DNA of 55,922 nt, taken from assembly GCA_964546955.1 (NCBI GenBank), contig CAZJLP010000034.1, forward strand, positions 1 through 55,922. Reading direction: 5' to 3'. The DNA is from CAZJLP01 sp964546955 (lineage in GTDB: Bacteria; Verrucomicrobiota; Verrucomicrobiia; Opitutales; Opitutaceae). Of the stretch, positions 35,523 through 42,856 are shown in pieces. The notes beneath the pieces were generated by a model. The model was given only the letters and a program-made list of their open reading frames with translations, ran no database searches and was not told the origin of the DNA. Within the stretch, counting starts at the first letter, position 1. Each line of letters begins with the position of its first letter. A program made the position numbers and the translations under genes.

Positions 35523-36096
35523 ACAGTTCCTTTTTTGATTCCGAGGAGCGGGATTGCTCTCTCGTCGAAAGGCGGGGGTGCCGGCCGGGACGAGGGGACG
35601 GTTGGGGGGATTCCTTTCAAGGAGGACCCGAACGTTCCCTGTCCGCGCAGCGGCGGCGCGGCTGGAGGGGCCGCCAGAGAGAGCGAAAACGATCCCGGAA
35701 AAAAGGACGTGCCGCCGTGGCGGCGTTGGCCGGAAGAACGCGGACCGCTCGCAGCCACGACCGCATGCAGCGTTGCCGGTGTGCGCCGCGCCACCGCCGG
35801 CCGTGATGACTTCCGCCGACGCGGACGAGCCACACGTTCACCTCGCCTCGTGCGATGGAAGCTCGCCAGAGCGTCCTCGCGATAAGGGTGGCCGGTCCCG
35901 GCCGCCTTGGGTCCGCAAGCGTCGCGTAGTTGTGTGGGAGTCGCATGACTCCACGGTGATAGATCGGCAGGTCTCGCCCGATGCTCTGAGCCTACCGAAT
36001 CCGGTGTAGGAATCGTCCCGCGATTTCGGCAGGGCGGCTGCGTTGAGGAAGACGCCAACTGGCGCAGAGATAGATGCAGCAAAACTCACCGCATTC
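35523..36096. other. Gene-free GC-rich stretch with one hairpin
   Basis: 574 bases with long but Pro/Arg/Ser-rich frames on both strands that overlap each other and have no credible start or family pattern, so I call no gene. Near its end is a hairpin CCTACCG (35991-35997), AATC, CGGTGTAGG (36002-36010), related to those in the oriT and tra leader. Purine-rich runs (35590-35720) stand out; otherwise nothing specific. Confidence 0.5.
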
Positions 36097-36480
36097 ATGA
36101 AAACCAACCACGAACCCTCAGCCATCACGGGTCCCGACGCGGAAGCGTCGGTGGCGCGTTATCAAATCCATCGGCAGAACCGCACGGGACTTTTTCTTCC
36201 TGTCTTTCGCACCGACTCGGCGCCGGAGGCGGTCGAAGCATTCCTGAACCAGGCCCCGGCATTTGATGGCGGCGGCGTGCGTCTTCTTGATCACCGCGAG
36301 CAGCGCATGGTCGCCTCGGTGGAGTGGAGCACAGTGAAAACCGATTTCGGCTTTCCCGTGCATCACCGCGTGAACCGATTTCACGATGCGATGATCGAGC
36401 AACTGGCGAACACGGTGCAGGCCCGCGAGGTCCTGCGCGAGGAGCTGCGCCACGAGGCGACTCTGACCGTGAGCGTCTGA
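36097..36480 (+). CDS. Unrecognised 127-aa accessory protein
   Basis: The ATG at 36097 begins MKTNHEPSAITGPDAEASVA; an extension to 36043 is possible but has a weaker start. The sequence has VARYQIHRQNRTGLFLPVFR, then GGGVRLLDHREQRMVASVEW and a helical C-terminus with AMIEQLANTVQAREVLREEL. No family recognised. It probably forms a short unit with the downstream DNA-binding protein, 31 bases away. Confidence 0.6.
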   Translation: MKTNHEPSAITGPDAEASVARYQIHRQNRTGLFLPVFRTDSAPEAVEAFLNQAPAFDGGGVRLLDHREQRMVASVEWSTVKTDFGFPVHHRVNRFHDAMIEQLANTVQAREVLREELRHEATLTVSV

Positions 36481-36511
36481 ATCTGAACAACCTCAACCGA
36501 AACGAAGCATC

Positions 36512-36775
36512 ATGAACGCGACCCTTCCTTCTCCTCCCGCTGCCGTGACCGGTGAAACCTCGAAGCCGGAATGGCTGCGTCTGCCTGCCCCTGGCAGCCG
36601 GTGCCGGTTCACGGGTCTGTCCCGGAGCACGCTCAACGAACTCACGATCCCCGGTCCGGCCAACGACGGCACTCCGCCCGTCAAAAGCGTTGTCCTCCGC
36701 AAGCGGGGTGCGCTCCGAGGCATCCGGCTGATCAGCTACGACAGCTTGATGGGTTACCTCAACGAGTTGGCCTGA
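36512..36775 (+). CDS. AlpA/excisionase-like small DNA-binding protein
   Basis: 87 aa. RLPAPGSRCRFTGLSRSTLN is an HTH-like start as in MerR/excisionase-type proteins, followed by a wing-like PVKSVVLRKRGALRGIRLIS and a final helix (YDSLMGYLNEL). The position near the integrase end of the ICE fits a recombination directionality factor or a small regulator. Which of these it is cannot be decided from sequence. Confidence 0.6.
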   Translation: MNATLPSPPAAVTGETSKPEWLRLPAPGSRCRFTGLSRSTLNELTIPGPANDGTPPVKSVVLRKRGALRGIRLISYDSLMGYLNELA

Positions 36776-36851
36776 AACTGCTTATGGCTAGTTCCTCCCG
36801 GAGTTTCCTCATATCCCCATGGCGGGGTTTTCGCCTTGAGTCATTGTTACG

Positions 36852-36872
36852 TATTCACACCATAAGTGAATA
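36852..36872. promoter_or_regulatory. Palindromic operator upstream of abiEi
   Basis: TATTCAC (36852-36858), ACCATAA, GTGAATA (36866-36872) form a perfect 7-bp inverted repeat that ends one base before the abiEi ATG. TTGTTA (36844-36849) and TGAATA (36867-36872), 17 bases apart, could be the -35 and -10 boxes, so a bound protein would block the promoter. AbiEi antitoxins are known to autoregulate by binding inverted repeats. Confidence 0.55.
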
Positions 36873-36873
36873 A

Positions 36874-37491
36874 ATGAAAAGAGAACGTAACACAAAGACT
36901 CTCCTCAAGGCTGCCGGCGACCACGCCAGCCGTCTGGGGGTGTTCCGTGCGCGCGACATGGTCGTGGCCGGCTACCCTCGCGAGTATCTTCGTCGTCTGG
37001 TGAGCCAAGAGCAAGTTCGCCAGCTTGGACGTGGACTCTACGCCTCGGCGGGCTTCGACGGCGACCAAAACCAATCTCTAGTTGAGGCGGCCAAGCGGGT
37101 GCCGCGTGGTGTCGTCTGCCTCGTTTCCGCGCTGCAATTCCACGGGATCGGGACGCAATCACCGCATCAGGTGTGGCTCGCGCTGCCGCGCGGCAGCAAT
37201 CGTCCGCGTGGCGTGAACCTGCCGCTGCGCTTCGCCCAGTTTTCGGGTTCGGCCTACACCTTCGGGATTGAGGAACACATCCTCGCCGGGGGAACCGTGC
37301 GGGTCTATTCGCCTGCGAAGACAGTGGCCGACTGCTTCAAGTATCGGCAGAAATACGGCCTCGATGTTGCGGTCGAGGCGCTCCGTGAAGGCTGGCGGGG
37401 AAAGAAATTCTCCATGAAGGATCTCGCGGCGGCGGCAGCGGTGTGCCGCGTGAGCAGAATCATGCGGCCTTATCTGGAGATGCTGACATGA
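36874..37491 (+). CDS. abiEi: AbiEi-type antitoxin
   Basis: 205 aa. The N-terminal winged-helix part is GVFRARDMVVAGYPREYLRR then LVSQEQVRQLGRGLYAS. The AbiEi core contains ALQFHGIGTQSPHQVWLAL and IRVYSPAKTVADCFKYR-like text (VRVYSPAKTVADCFKYRQKY). It acts both as DNA-binding autorepressor and as antitoxin for AbiEii. The stop overlaps the toxin start (ATGA), the usual coupled layout. Confidence 0.9.
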   Translation: MKRERNTKTLLKAAGDHASRLGVFRARDMVVAGYPREYLRRLVSQEQVRQLGRGLYASAGFDGDQNQSLVEAAKRVPRGVVCLVSALQFHGIGTQSPHQVWLALPRGSNRPRGVNLPLRFAQFSGSAYTFGIEEHILAGGTVRVYSPAKTVADCFKYRQKYGLDVAVEALREGWRGKKFSMKDLAAAAAVCRVSRIMRPYLEMLT

Positions 37492-38345
37492 GTGCGGCAC
37501 CGAAGAATCTGGCGGCGTCCGTGAAGGCGCGTTTGCAGAACGAAGCCAATCAACGCGGTGACGACTTCAATCTGCTGCTGCTGCGCTACGGAATCGAACG
37601 GCTTCTCTTTCGACTCAGCCAGTCCGCTTACGCCGACCGTTTTCTGCTGAAGGGAGCGATGCTGTTCGTCGTCTGGGACGAGAAGACGCATCGCCCCACG
37701 CGCGACCTCGATCTGTTGGGCTTTGGTCCCTCGGAGAAAGAGGACCTCCAAAAACTGTTTCAGGAGGTGGTGACGTTGCCGGTCGTGAACGACGGCTTGG
37801 TGTTCGACCCCGCTTCCGTTCGCGCCGAGGAAATCCGGGAAGACAATACCTATGGCGGCGTGCGCGTCCGGATCATGGCCAAACTCGGACCTGCGGAGGT
37901 GCCCGTTCAAATCGATGTCGGCGTCGGCGATGCCGTCACGCCCGCGCCGGAAACGGCGAATTTCCCTACGCTACTGGATTTTCCGGCCCCACAGGTGCGC
38001 ACATATCCAGTTTACACGGTCGTGGCGGAGAAATTCGAAGCGATGGCAAAGCTCGGCATCGCCAACACGCGGATGAAGGATTTTCACGACGTATGGTTTC
38101 TCACGCGTCGATTCCAACTCGACGGTCCCACACTGCGCCGCGCGATCGAGGCGACCTTCACCCGCCGGCAAACGCCGTTGCCCGTGTGGCCGGACCCGTT
38201 GAGCGATGCATTCGCCAGCGATGCGACCAAGCAAACGCAGTGGGCCGCGTTCATCCGCCGCAACGGGCTCATCGGGCTGCCGGGGCAATTTGCGGACGTG
38301 GTCGTCGCGGTCAGGGAATATCTGGCTCCCGTGCTGCGTGGTTAA
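37488..38345 (+). CDS. abiEii: AbiEii-type nucleotidyltransferase toxin
   Basis: 285 aa. The ATG at 37488 overlaps the antitoxin stop; an upstream extension is rejected. It shows the AbiEii pattern: GIERLLFRLSQSAYADRFLL, KGAMLFVVWDEKTHRPTRDL then DLLGFG (nucleotidyltransferase core with the Asp pair), and VAEKFEAMAKLGIANTRMKD then FHDVWFL. It belongs to the DNA polymerase beta fold; family members block growth or modify tRNA in abortive infection. Complete in length. Confidence 0.9.
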   Translation: MSAAPKNLAASVKARLQNEANQRGDDFNLLLLRYGIERLLFRLSQSAYADRFLLKGAMLFVVWDEKTHRPTRDLDLLGFGPSEKEDLQKLFQEVVTLPVVNDGLVFDPASVRAEEIREDNTYGGVRVRIMAKLGPAEVPVQIDVGVGDAVTPAPETANFPTLLDFPAPQVRTYPVYTVVAEKFEAMAKLGIANTRMKDFHDVWFLTRRFQLDGPTLRRAIEATFTRRQTPLPVWPDPLSDAFASDATKQTQWAAFIRRNGLIGLPGQFADVVVAVREYLAPVLRG

Positions 38346-38410
38346 ATCGCCGCACGGAGTGCGCCGTGGGTGCGGGCGCCGGTTGCGAGCATTTGGTAGC
38401 GGAGGCGGAA

Positions 38411-39196
38411 CTACATTTCGCCGTGCCGAAATTCCTCGAAGGTGCGGCACATCTTTGTGCCATCCCGCAGGTGCTTTTTTCCCGGTGGCGTTTCGGCCAG
38501 CTTCTCTCGGAGGAAGAGTACGAGATCGTTGAAGCGTTCGGCTGACAAATGACTGCGGGTGCGTTTTTTGAGGCGGAACTTTCGCTTGATGGCCGTGCCG
38601 ATTCTGATCCACCGATCATTTTCGTCCGGATACATGGAGGCGGCATAGTCCACATAAAGCCCGCACAAGTATTCGATGTAGTTGATCAGATTGGCGTCCG
38701 CTCCAATACTGTTCGCGGGGTAGCCGCGGACGCCGCGATCCGCCCCGGTCTTGATGTTGATCGGCGCGTGGTTGTCTCCGCCGATGGCAACCGCGATGCC
38801 CCGACCTTTCGCCACCGCCTTGGCTGACTTGCTCTCGCTGATCTTCGCGAAAATCCGCAGGGCCTGATCGACCACGGGTGTCGTCAATTCCACCGCTGCC
38901 TGACCTTCGTGAAACGCCTTGGCTCGGGTGAGAAAATCAACCGTGTAAGTCTTCCGATCCTTGTCCGCCAGAGTGTGGCAGGTGGGGCAAAATAGAATCA
39001 GGTTGGCAAATCCGTCGCGGTCGGCTGCGGACAGCGCAGGATCATAGCGGGGGCCTCCCTTGCGCCGCGCCCGAATGTGGCAGATTTCCGCGAGCACGTG
39101 CTCGCCATTGACCAACACGGACTGGCAGCGCGGCATGGCGCACCGGTTGCCTGAGCGGGCGAAGAGACGTTTGATCGTAGTCGGGGTGATGGGCAC
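38411..39196 (-). CDS. HNH endonuclease-domain protein
   Basis: 261 aa. The N-terminal third is a Cys-type HNH: CAMPRC (19-24), AEICHIRARRKGGPRYDP, and DGFANLILFCPTCHTLADKD. A middle segment has KGRGIAVAIGGDNHAPINIK. The last third is helical and charged (RWIRIGTAIKRKFRLKKRTR). HNH proteins next to integrases on ICEs may be defence or DNA-processing enzymes; the target here is unknown. No partner gene is coupled to it. Confidence 0.8.
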   Translation of the reverse strand: MPITPTTIKRLFARSGNRCAMPRCQSVLVNGEHVLAEICHIRARRKGGPRYDPALSAADRDGFANLILFCPTCHTLADKDRKTYTVDFLTRAKAFHEGQAAVELTTPVVDQALRIFAKISESKSAKAVAKGRGIAVAIGGDNHAPINIKTGADRGVRGYPANSIGADANLINYIEYLCGLYVDYAASMYPDENDRWIRIGTAIKRKFRLKKRTRSHLSAERFNDLVLFLREKLAETPPGKKHLRDGTKMCRTFEEFRHGEM

Positions 39197-39277
39197 GGCG
39201 GAGGGGCTGTTGGATCTTACCGCCGCCGGAATATATTAGGAGCATATTTCGCGAACGAATCGACGACACCCGCCAGC

Positions 39278-40435
39278 TCAGGCCGCCGTGATGTTCGGCA
39301 GATTGCGGATGGCCTTTCGCTTGGTCGCGTCGTCCACGTGCGTGTAGTTACGGCTGACGAGTTCCGATTCGTGACCGATGATGTCGCGAACCACCGACTC
39401 CGGCACGCCGGCTTTTTTGAGCCAGGACGTGGTATTGTGCCGCAGGCTGTGGAAAGTCAGCTCGCTTATAGTCCGTTTTACCGAATGCCCGCGCCCGCTG
39501 TTTTTGTCCTTGGGCCGGGCATCGACGAGCCTGGCCTTCACGAGGAGTGCATGAAACTGCGCCGAGAGCCGGCGCGATTCACCATCCGCCTCTTTCCGCT
39601 CCTCGTGCGCCTTCGGAAAAACGGGCGCATCGAGATCGCTGGAAATGTTCTTTTTCAGGTAGGCCAAAAACGGCGCAGCGATGGGAATGACCATGTCACG
39701 CCCCGTCTTCTGCGAACGGAACGTGAGCAACTCTTCCTGGAGGTCGATCCGCCGTCCGGTCAACGACGCGAGATCGCCCAGGCGTTGGCCGGTGTAAAGT
39801 CCGCCGAGGATCAGGCCCGACCATTCGCCGTCAGCCACGGCGAATAATGCTTTCAATTCCTTTTCTGTGAACGGGCGGCGCTCGGGGGCATCCGAGGATT
39901 TGCGTTCCTCGAGCGTGCGCACGGCGGCGCCGGGATTATCCAGGCGGAGACCGTCGATGACGGCTTGGTGAAACGCGACGCGAAGAATTTTTAGATCCGT
40001 GTTGGCCGTCGAAGCCGATAGCTCAGCGGCCGTTTTGTCGCGAAGAGCGGTGAGGTCGCGTTTGTGGACGTAGGCAATGTCGCGGTCGGCGCGCTCTCCC
40101 ATGAAGGTGAGCAATTTGTCCACGGCGTTCTGATACCGCTTGTGCGTCCCGGGGCTGGTCTCACTTTTCTTATTCGCGAGCCAGTCGGTGAAAAACTTAC
40201 GCGTAGTCGCGTGGTAGAGTTGGTCGCCATGAATCTGCTCGTAGATGTCGGAGACAACTTTCCGGGCCTGCGCCTCGGTGAGTTTCATCGTATAGGCGGC
40301 CTCGAACTTTTGCGCCATGCCGAGTGCGGTGGTGCGGTCCGTGGCTTGCGTGGAGCGTTGGCGTTGGATGCCGTCGCCGTCCGTGAAACAGGCGATCCAG
40401 AAACGGGAATTTGGCTTCTTTCGGAGGGAGGCCAT
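39278..40435 (-). CDS. int: Tyrosine recombinase (ICE integrase)
   Basis: 385 aa. N-terminal arm-type domain (FWIACFTDGDGIQRQRSTQA), SAM-like core-binding domain around residues 95-185, then the catalytic domain with Arg in YTGQRLGDLASL (around 222), HSLRHNTTSWL (around 331), GHESELVSRNYTH with the nucleophile Tyr near 363. It lies at the ICE end, reading inward, with the tRNA-fragment attachment site 109 bases upstream of its start. Confidence 0.92.
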   Translation of the reverse strand: MASLRKKPNSRFWIACFTDGDGIQRQRSTQATDRTTALGMAQKFEAAYTMKLTEAQARKVVSDIYEQIHGDQLYHATTRKFFTDWLANKKSETSPGTHKRYQNAVDKLLTFMGERADRDIAYVHKRDLTALRDKTAAELSASTANTDLKILRVAFHQAVIDGLRLDNPGAAVRTLEERKSSDAPERRPFTEKELKALFAVADGEWSGLILGGLYTGQRLGDLASLTGRRIDLQEELLTFRSQKTGRDMVIPIAAPFLAYLKKNISSDLDAPVFPKAHEERKEADGESRRLSAQFHALLVKARLVDARPKDKNSGRGHSVKRTISELTFHSLRHNTTSWLKKAGVPESVVRDIIGHESELVSRNYTHVDDATKRKAIRNLPNITAA

Positions 40436-40447
40436 GGTGGTGATTAG

Positions 40448-40490
40448 GTGACAATGACAGTGACAATGACGCAGAGTTTTCCCAATGACG
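40448..40490. repeat. Tandem 12-bp repeats between integrase and attachment site
   Basis: GTGACAATGACA (40448-40459) is directly followed by GTGACAATGACG (40460-40471), and CAATGACG recurs at 40483-40490. Their place between int and the att core suits integrase arm-binding sites or an operator of the int promoter. Confidence 0.5.
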
Positions 40491-40543
40491 CCGATTTCAT
40501 AACTCGTTTTGACGTAACGTAAGTAGCTTTACTACAATGGCAT

Positions 40544-40581
40544 CGGTCGAGACCGGGGTTCGAATCCCCGTGGGGACGCCA
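40544..40581 (+). other. ICE attachment site: 3' fragment of a tRNA gene, tRNA-Glu-like
   Basis: The sequence contains a complete T-arm (CGGGG TTCGAAT CCCCG), acceptor 3' strand TGGGGAC, discriminator G and CCA (40579-40581). It agrees best with the 3' end of bacterial tRNA-Glu. The 5' half is missing: no GTCCCCA lies at the expected ~75-base distance. A 3' tRNA fragment beside an integrase is the classic distal att site; the intact tRNA should stand at the other, left, end of the element. Confidence 0.75.
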
Positions 40582-40594
40582 GCGAACAGTATTA

Positions 40595-40618
40595 CACCGA
40601 CCGAGTTCGGTGTTTTTT
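40595..40618 (+). terminator. Rho-independent terminator behind tRNA fragment
   Basis: Stem CACCGA (40595-40600) / TCGGTG (40607-40612), six-base loop, then six T. It would terminate a rightward tRNA transcript. Confidence 0.75.
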
Positions 40619-40767
40619 GTCTCCCGATGTCACGGGGATGAGAACCCCGGAGGGGTTTGACGGAGCGGCCAACGAGCCGCGGAGATGGGGCGATGCAACG
40701 CAGCGATCGCGAAGCGATTGGCCATGGGCCAACCAATCCCCGTGGGGACGCCAGCGAACAGTATTAC

Positions 40768-40791
40768 CACCGACCGAGTTCGGTGTTTTTT
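40768..40791 (+). terminator. Duplicate of the tRNA terminator
   Basis: Same stem CACCGA (40768-40773) / TCGGTG (40780-40785) with six T, in the second unit of the 172-bp repeat. Confidence 0.7.
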
Positions 40792-41073
40792 GTCTCCCGA
40801 TGTCGCGGGATGAGAACCCCAGAGGCGTCGCACGAAGGAAGAGAGCGGCGGAGAGGGGGGCAATGCAAAGCATGGATTAGCACAGCCGGTGCGCCTCGAG
40901 GGCGAGCTGACTCGGGCGGCGGCCCCCGCCATCTTTCTCTCGATTCCGAATTCCGGTGTCGTCTGAGAGTGGAATCCCGCGCGTGCGGAATGTTCGACCA
41001 CACGTTATAAGCACTCGGCACCCAAAAGCCGCCGGGACGGTGGCTCCACCTCGCCTGAGACCCAGGCAAACTC

Positions 41074-41691
41074 TCACAGCAGCTTTCGCCGGAGCAGTGG
41101 CTCCAACTGGTCCGCGTTGGCCAGCGTCTCGTAGGCGGACGCGGCGAAATCGCTTAGACTTTCGACCAGCCGCCGGTCTTCCGCATCAAATTTCCGGGAA
41201 GGGATGTGGCTTACGGCCCAGATCGTTCCCACCGCGCGGCCGTCCACGTAGAACGGGACCAGCAGCACTTCTTCAAGCGATGGGGTGATGGGCTCGAGGT
41301 AGCTGAAGTGCCGTTCGGGATGCGCCATCAGCAAGGTCATATCGCGGTCGAGGACCGTGCCGCACGGGCCAAAATCGCGCGGGGTGCCATCCCCCACAAA
41401 TCGACTGAGCGGACCGGCGACCGCCGGCCAAACGAAGCAGTCCGCGACCTCCTTGAGGAGACTGATCCCCGCCGATCCCGGCCGGGAGAGCTCCAACACA
41501 GCCTCGACCAGTTTCTGAAAAAAACTTTGCGGGTCCACCGCAAGCTCGCGGTGCAGTTTCAGGAGCACGGCAGTCTCTAGCTCAGGGTGAGGACGACGCG
41601 AAGAACGGCCTTCGAGTTGGTCCGTTATGATTACGGAGTCGAGATCACATGTGCCGACGCGCCTGAAGTCAGTGACAGTCATCGCCTTCAA
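41074..41691 (-). CDS. GAF-domain protein
   Basis: 205 aa. The GAF pattern covers most of the protein: LHRELAVDPQSFFQKLVEAV, SRPGSAGISLLKE, the central CGTVLDRDMTLLMAHPERHF, then EEVLLVPFYVDGRAVGTIWA and DRRLVESLSDFAASAYETL. No output domain is attached, so it may bind a small ligand or serve as partner of a separate kinase. First clear chromosomal gene after the ICE boundary. Confidence 0.8.
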   Translation of the reverse strand: MKAMTVTDFRRVGTCDLDSVIITDQLEGRSSRRPHPELETAVLLKLHRELAVDPQSFFQKLVEAVLELSRPGSAGISLLKEVADCFVWPAVAGPLSRFVGDGTPRDFGPCGTVLDRDMTLLMAHPERHFSYLEPITPSLEEVLLVPFYVDGRAVGTIWAVSHIPSRKFDAEDRRLVESLSDFAASAYETLANADQLEPLLRRKLL

Positions 41692-41817
41692 CTTACCGGA
41701 ATGGCTAAGAATTAATAGTGTCGGTTTACCGAATCTCCTGTCGGGAACGCCACCAGTCGCCGGTGCCCACTCCCCCTGCAGAACAACGCGGCTTGAAGGG
41801 CGCCTGCGCCGGGATTT

Positions 41818-42705
41818 TCAGAGCGCATGATAGGCTTGCACCAACTCATCGACGAAGTCCTCGAACCGAGTCGGCGTGGTATTTTCCTCCGTGCGGCCCG
41901 CGAGCGGCTTGAGCTTCTGTTCGTTGATCGCTCGAGTCATTTCGACATAGAGCCGGGCAAAACTTTCCGACAAGCCCGCTTGGACCAAGGCGTCTATCAT
42001 TTCCTTGTCGGAAAATTGCACATAGCTCAGGTCGGGCCGGCCAATGCGCTCGCCGAAACGACGGGTGACCTCTGCTTGGGTGACATCGCGCGGTCCGAGC
42101 AACTCGCGCACAACCACGCCGTGCCAATCTCGGGCTTTGAGCGCCTTGGCGGCCGCTTCGGCGATATCGCGCGTGGCGACCATCGGCGTCGCGAGGTCGG
42201 TCGCCAGGGAGTCGCCGCTTATTCCCGCCTGCTTGGTGAGCGGAACACGATCATGCAGATTTTCAAAGAACGAAGCCGGGCGAAGCAGAAACACGTTCGT
42301 CGGGGAGAGCTGCTTCAGTCGTTCTTCCTGCGCGTGCAAACCCGCGATTACTCCCGTCGCACCGACGACTTCCGCACCAAGACTGCTCAAAGCAACGACA
42401 TGCCTGACGCCGCTTTCGCGAAGGGCCTTCACAATCGCTTCGCCCATTCGGTCCTGCGCTGCCCGGTAGTCGGGGGCGGTCGCATCGGCCGCCAGCAAGG
42501 CGTAGACAGCGTCCGCACCCCGAAACGCACGCGCGAGAAAAGCCGCGTCGTTGGCATCGCCCACAAGCATTTCCGCTCCCTTATGCTTGAGTTCCGCCAG
42601 TTTGCTTTCGGATCGACCCAACACCCGGACTTTCTCGCCGGCCTGAAGAAGAATTTCCGCAATCTTTTTTCCTGTGTGCCCCGTGGCTCCCATTACCGTG
42701 ATCAT
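41818..42705 (-). CDS. NmrA-like NAD(P)-binding oxidoreductase
   Basis: 295 aa. The nucleotide-binding motif GATGHTGKKIAEILL is at the N-terminus, followed by VRVLGRSESKLAELKHKG and HVVALSSLGAEVVGATGVIA, then VFLLRPASFFENLHD. Atypical short-chain dehydrogenase of the NmrA/quinone-oxidoreductase (YtfG-like) group. It is divergent from the AraC gene with a 151-bp spacer, suggesting control by that regulator. Confidence 0.85.
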   Translation of the reverse strand: MITVMGATGHTGKKIAEILLQAGEKVRVLGRSESKLAELKHKGAEMLVGDANDAAFLARAFRGADAVYALLAADATAPDYRAAQDRMGEAIVKALRESGVRHVVALSSLGAEVVGATGVIAGLHAQEERLKQLSPTNVFLLRPASFFENLHDRVPLTKQAGISGDSLATDLATPMVATRDIAEAAAKALKARDWHGVVVRELLGPRDVTQAEVTRRFGERIGRPDLSYVQFSDKEMIDALVQAGLSESFARLYVEMTRAINEQKLKPLAGRTEENTTPTRFEDFVDELVQAYHAL

Positions 42706-42856
42706 ATTAAGCTCCTTGTTTTGATTTCGTTATTTCGTGCTGACGCTTCGCCAGTATGCCCCAGGGCACGAAAGGCCACAATGACCGGGCGTCGCCGATT
42801 CTTGCTCATTCGTCCACGCGGCTGGACGATGGGGCAATTTCAGCCACGCTTGAGCC

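Larger units (their letters stand above)
40563..40880. repeat. 172-bp imperfect tandem repeat behind the attachment site
   Basis: Unit 1 begins at AATCCCCGTGGGGACGCCAG (40563) and unit 2 at the same sequence at 40735, a period of 172 bp. The first ~75 bases of the units are nearly identical (tRNA 3' end, terminator, TCTCCCGATGTC); the rest is diverged. Unit 2 lacks the T-loop, so it is a shorter att-like relic. The next ~190 bases to 41073 hold nothing I can identify. Confidence 0.75.

Noticed and set aside
35453..36082. 209-aa minus-strand open frame
   Set aside because: Pro/Arg/Ser-rich, overlaps the 99-aa gene and has equally long frames opposite; typical of high-GC non-coding DNA.
36776..36843. 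CCCC-ATGGC-GGGG-TTTT as a terminator after the excisionase-like gene
   Set aside because: The stem is only four pairs with a short T-run; too weak to call.
40500..40581. Complete tRNA gene at the attachment site
   Set aside because: The T-arm, acceptor 3' strand and CCA are present but no matching 5' acceptor strand, D-arm or paired anticodon stem exists upstream.
40497..40873. Open frames on the minus strand reading GVPTGIRTPV and RDIGRQKTPNSVG twice
   Set aside because: They are the antisense translation of the tRNA 3' end and its terminator, a frequent false gene; the apparent protein repeat is the 172-bp DNA repeat.
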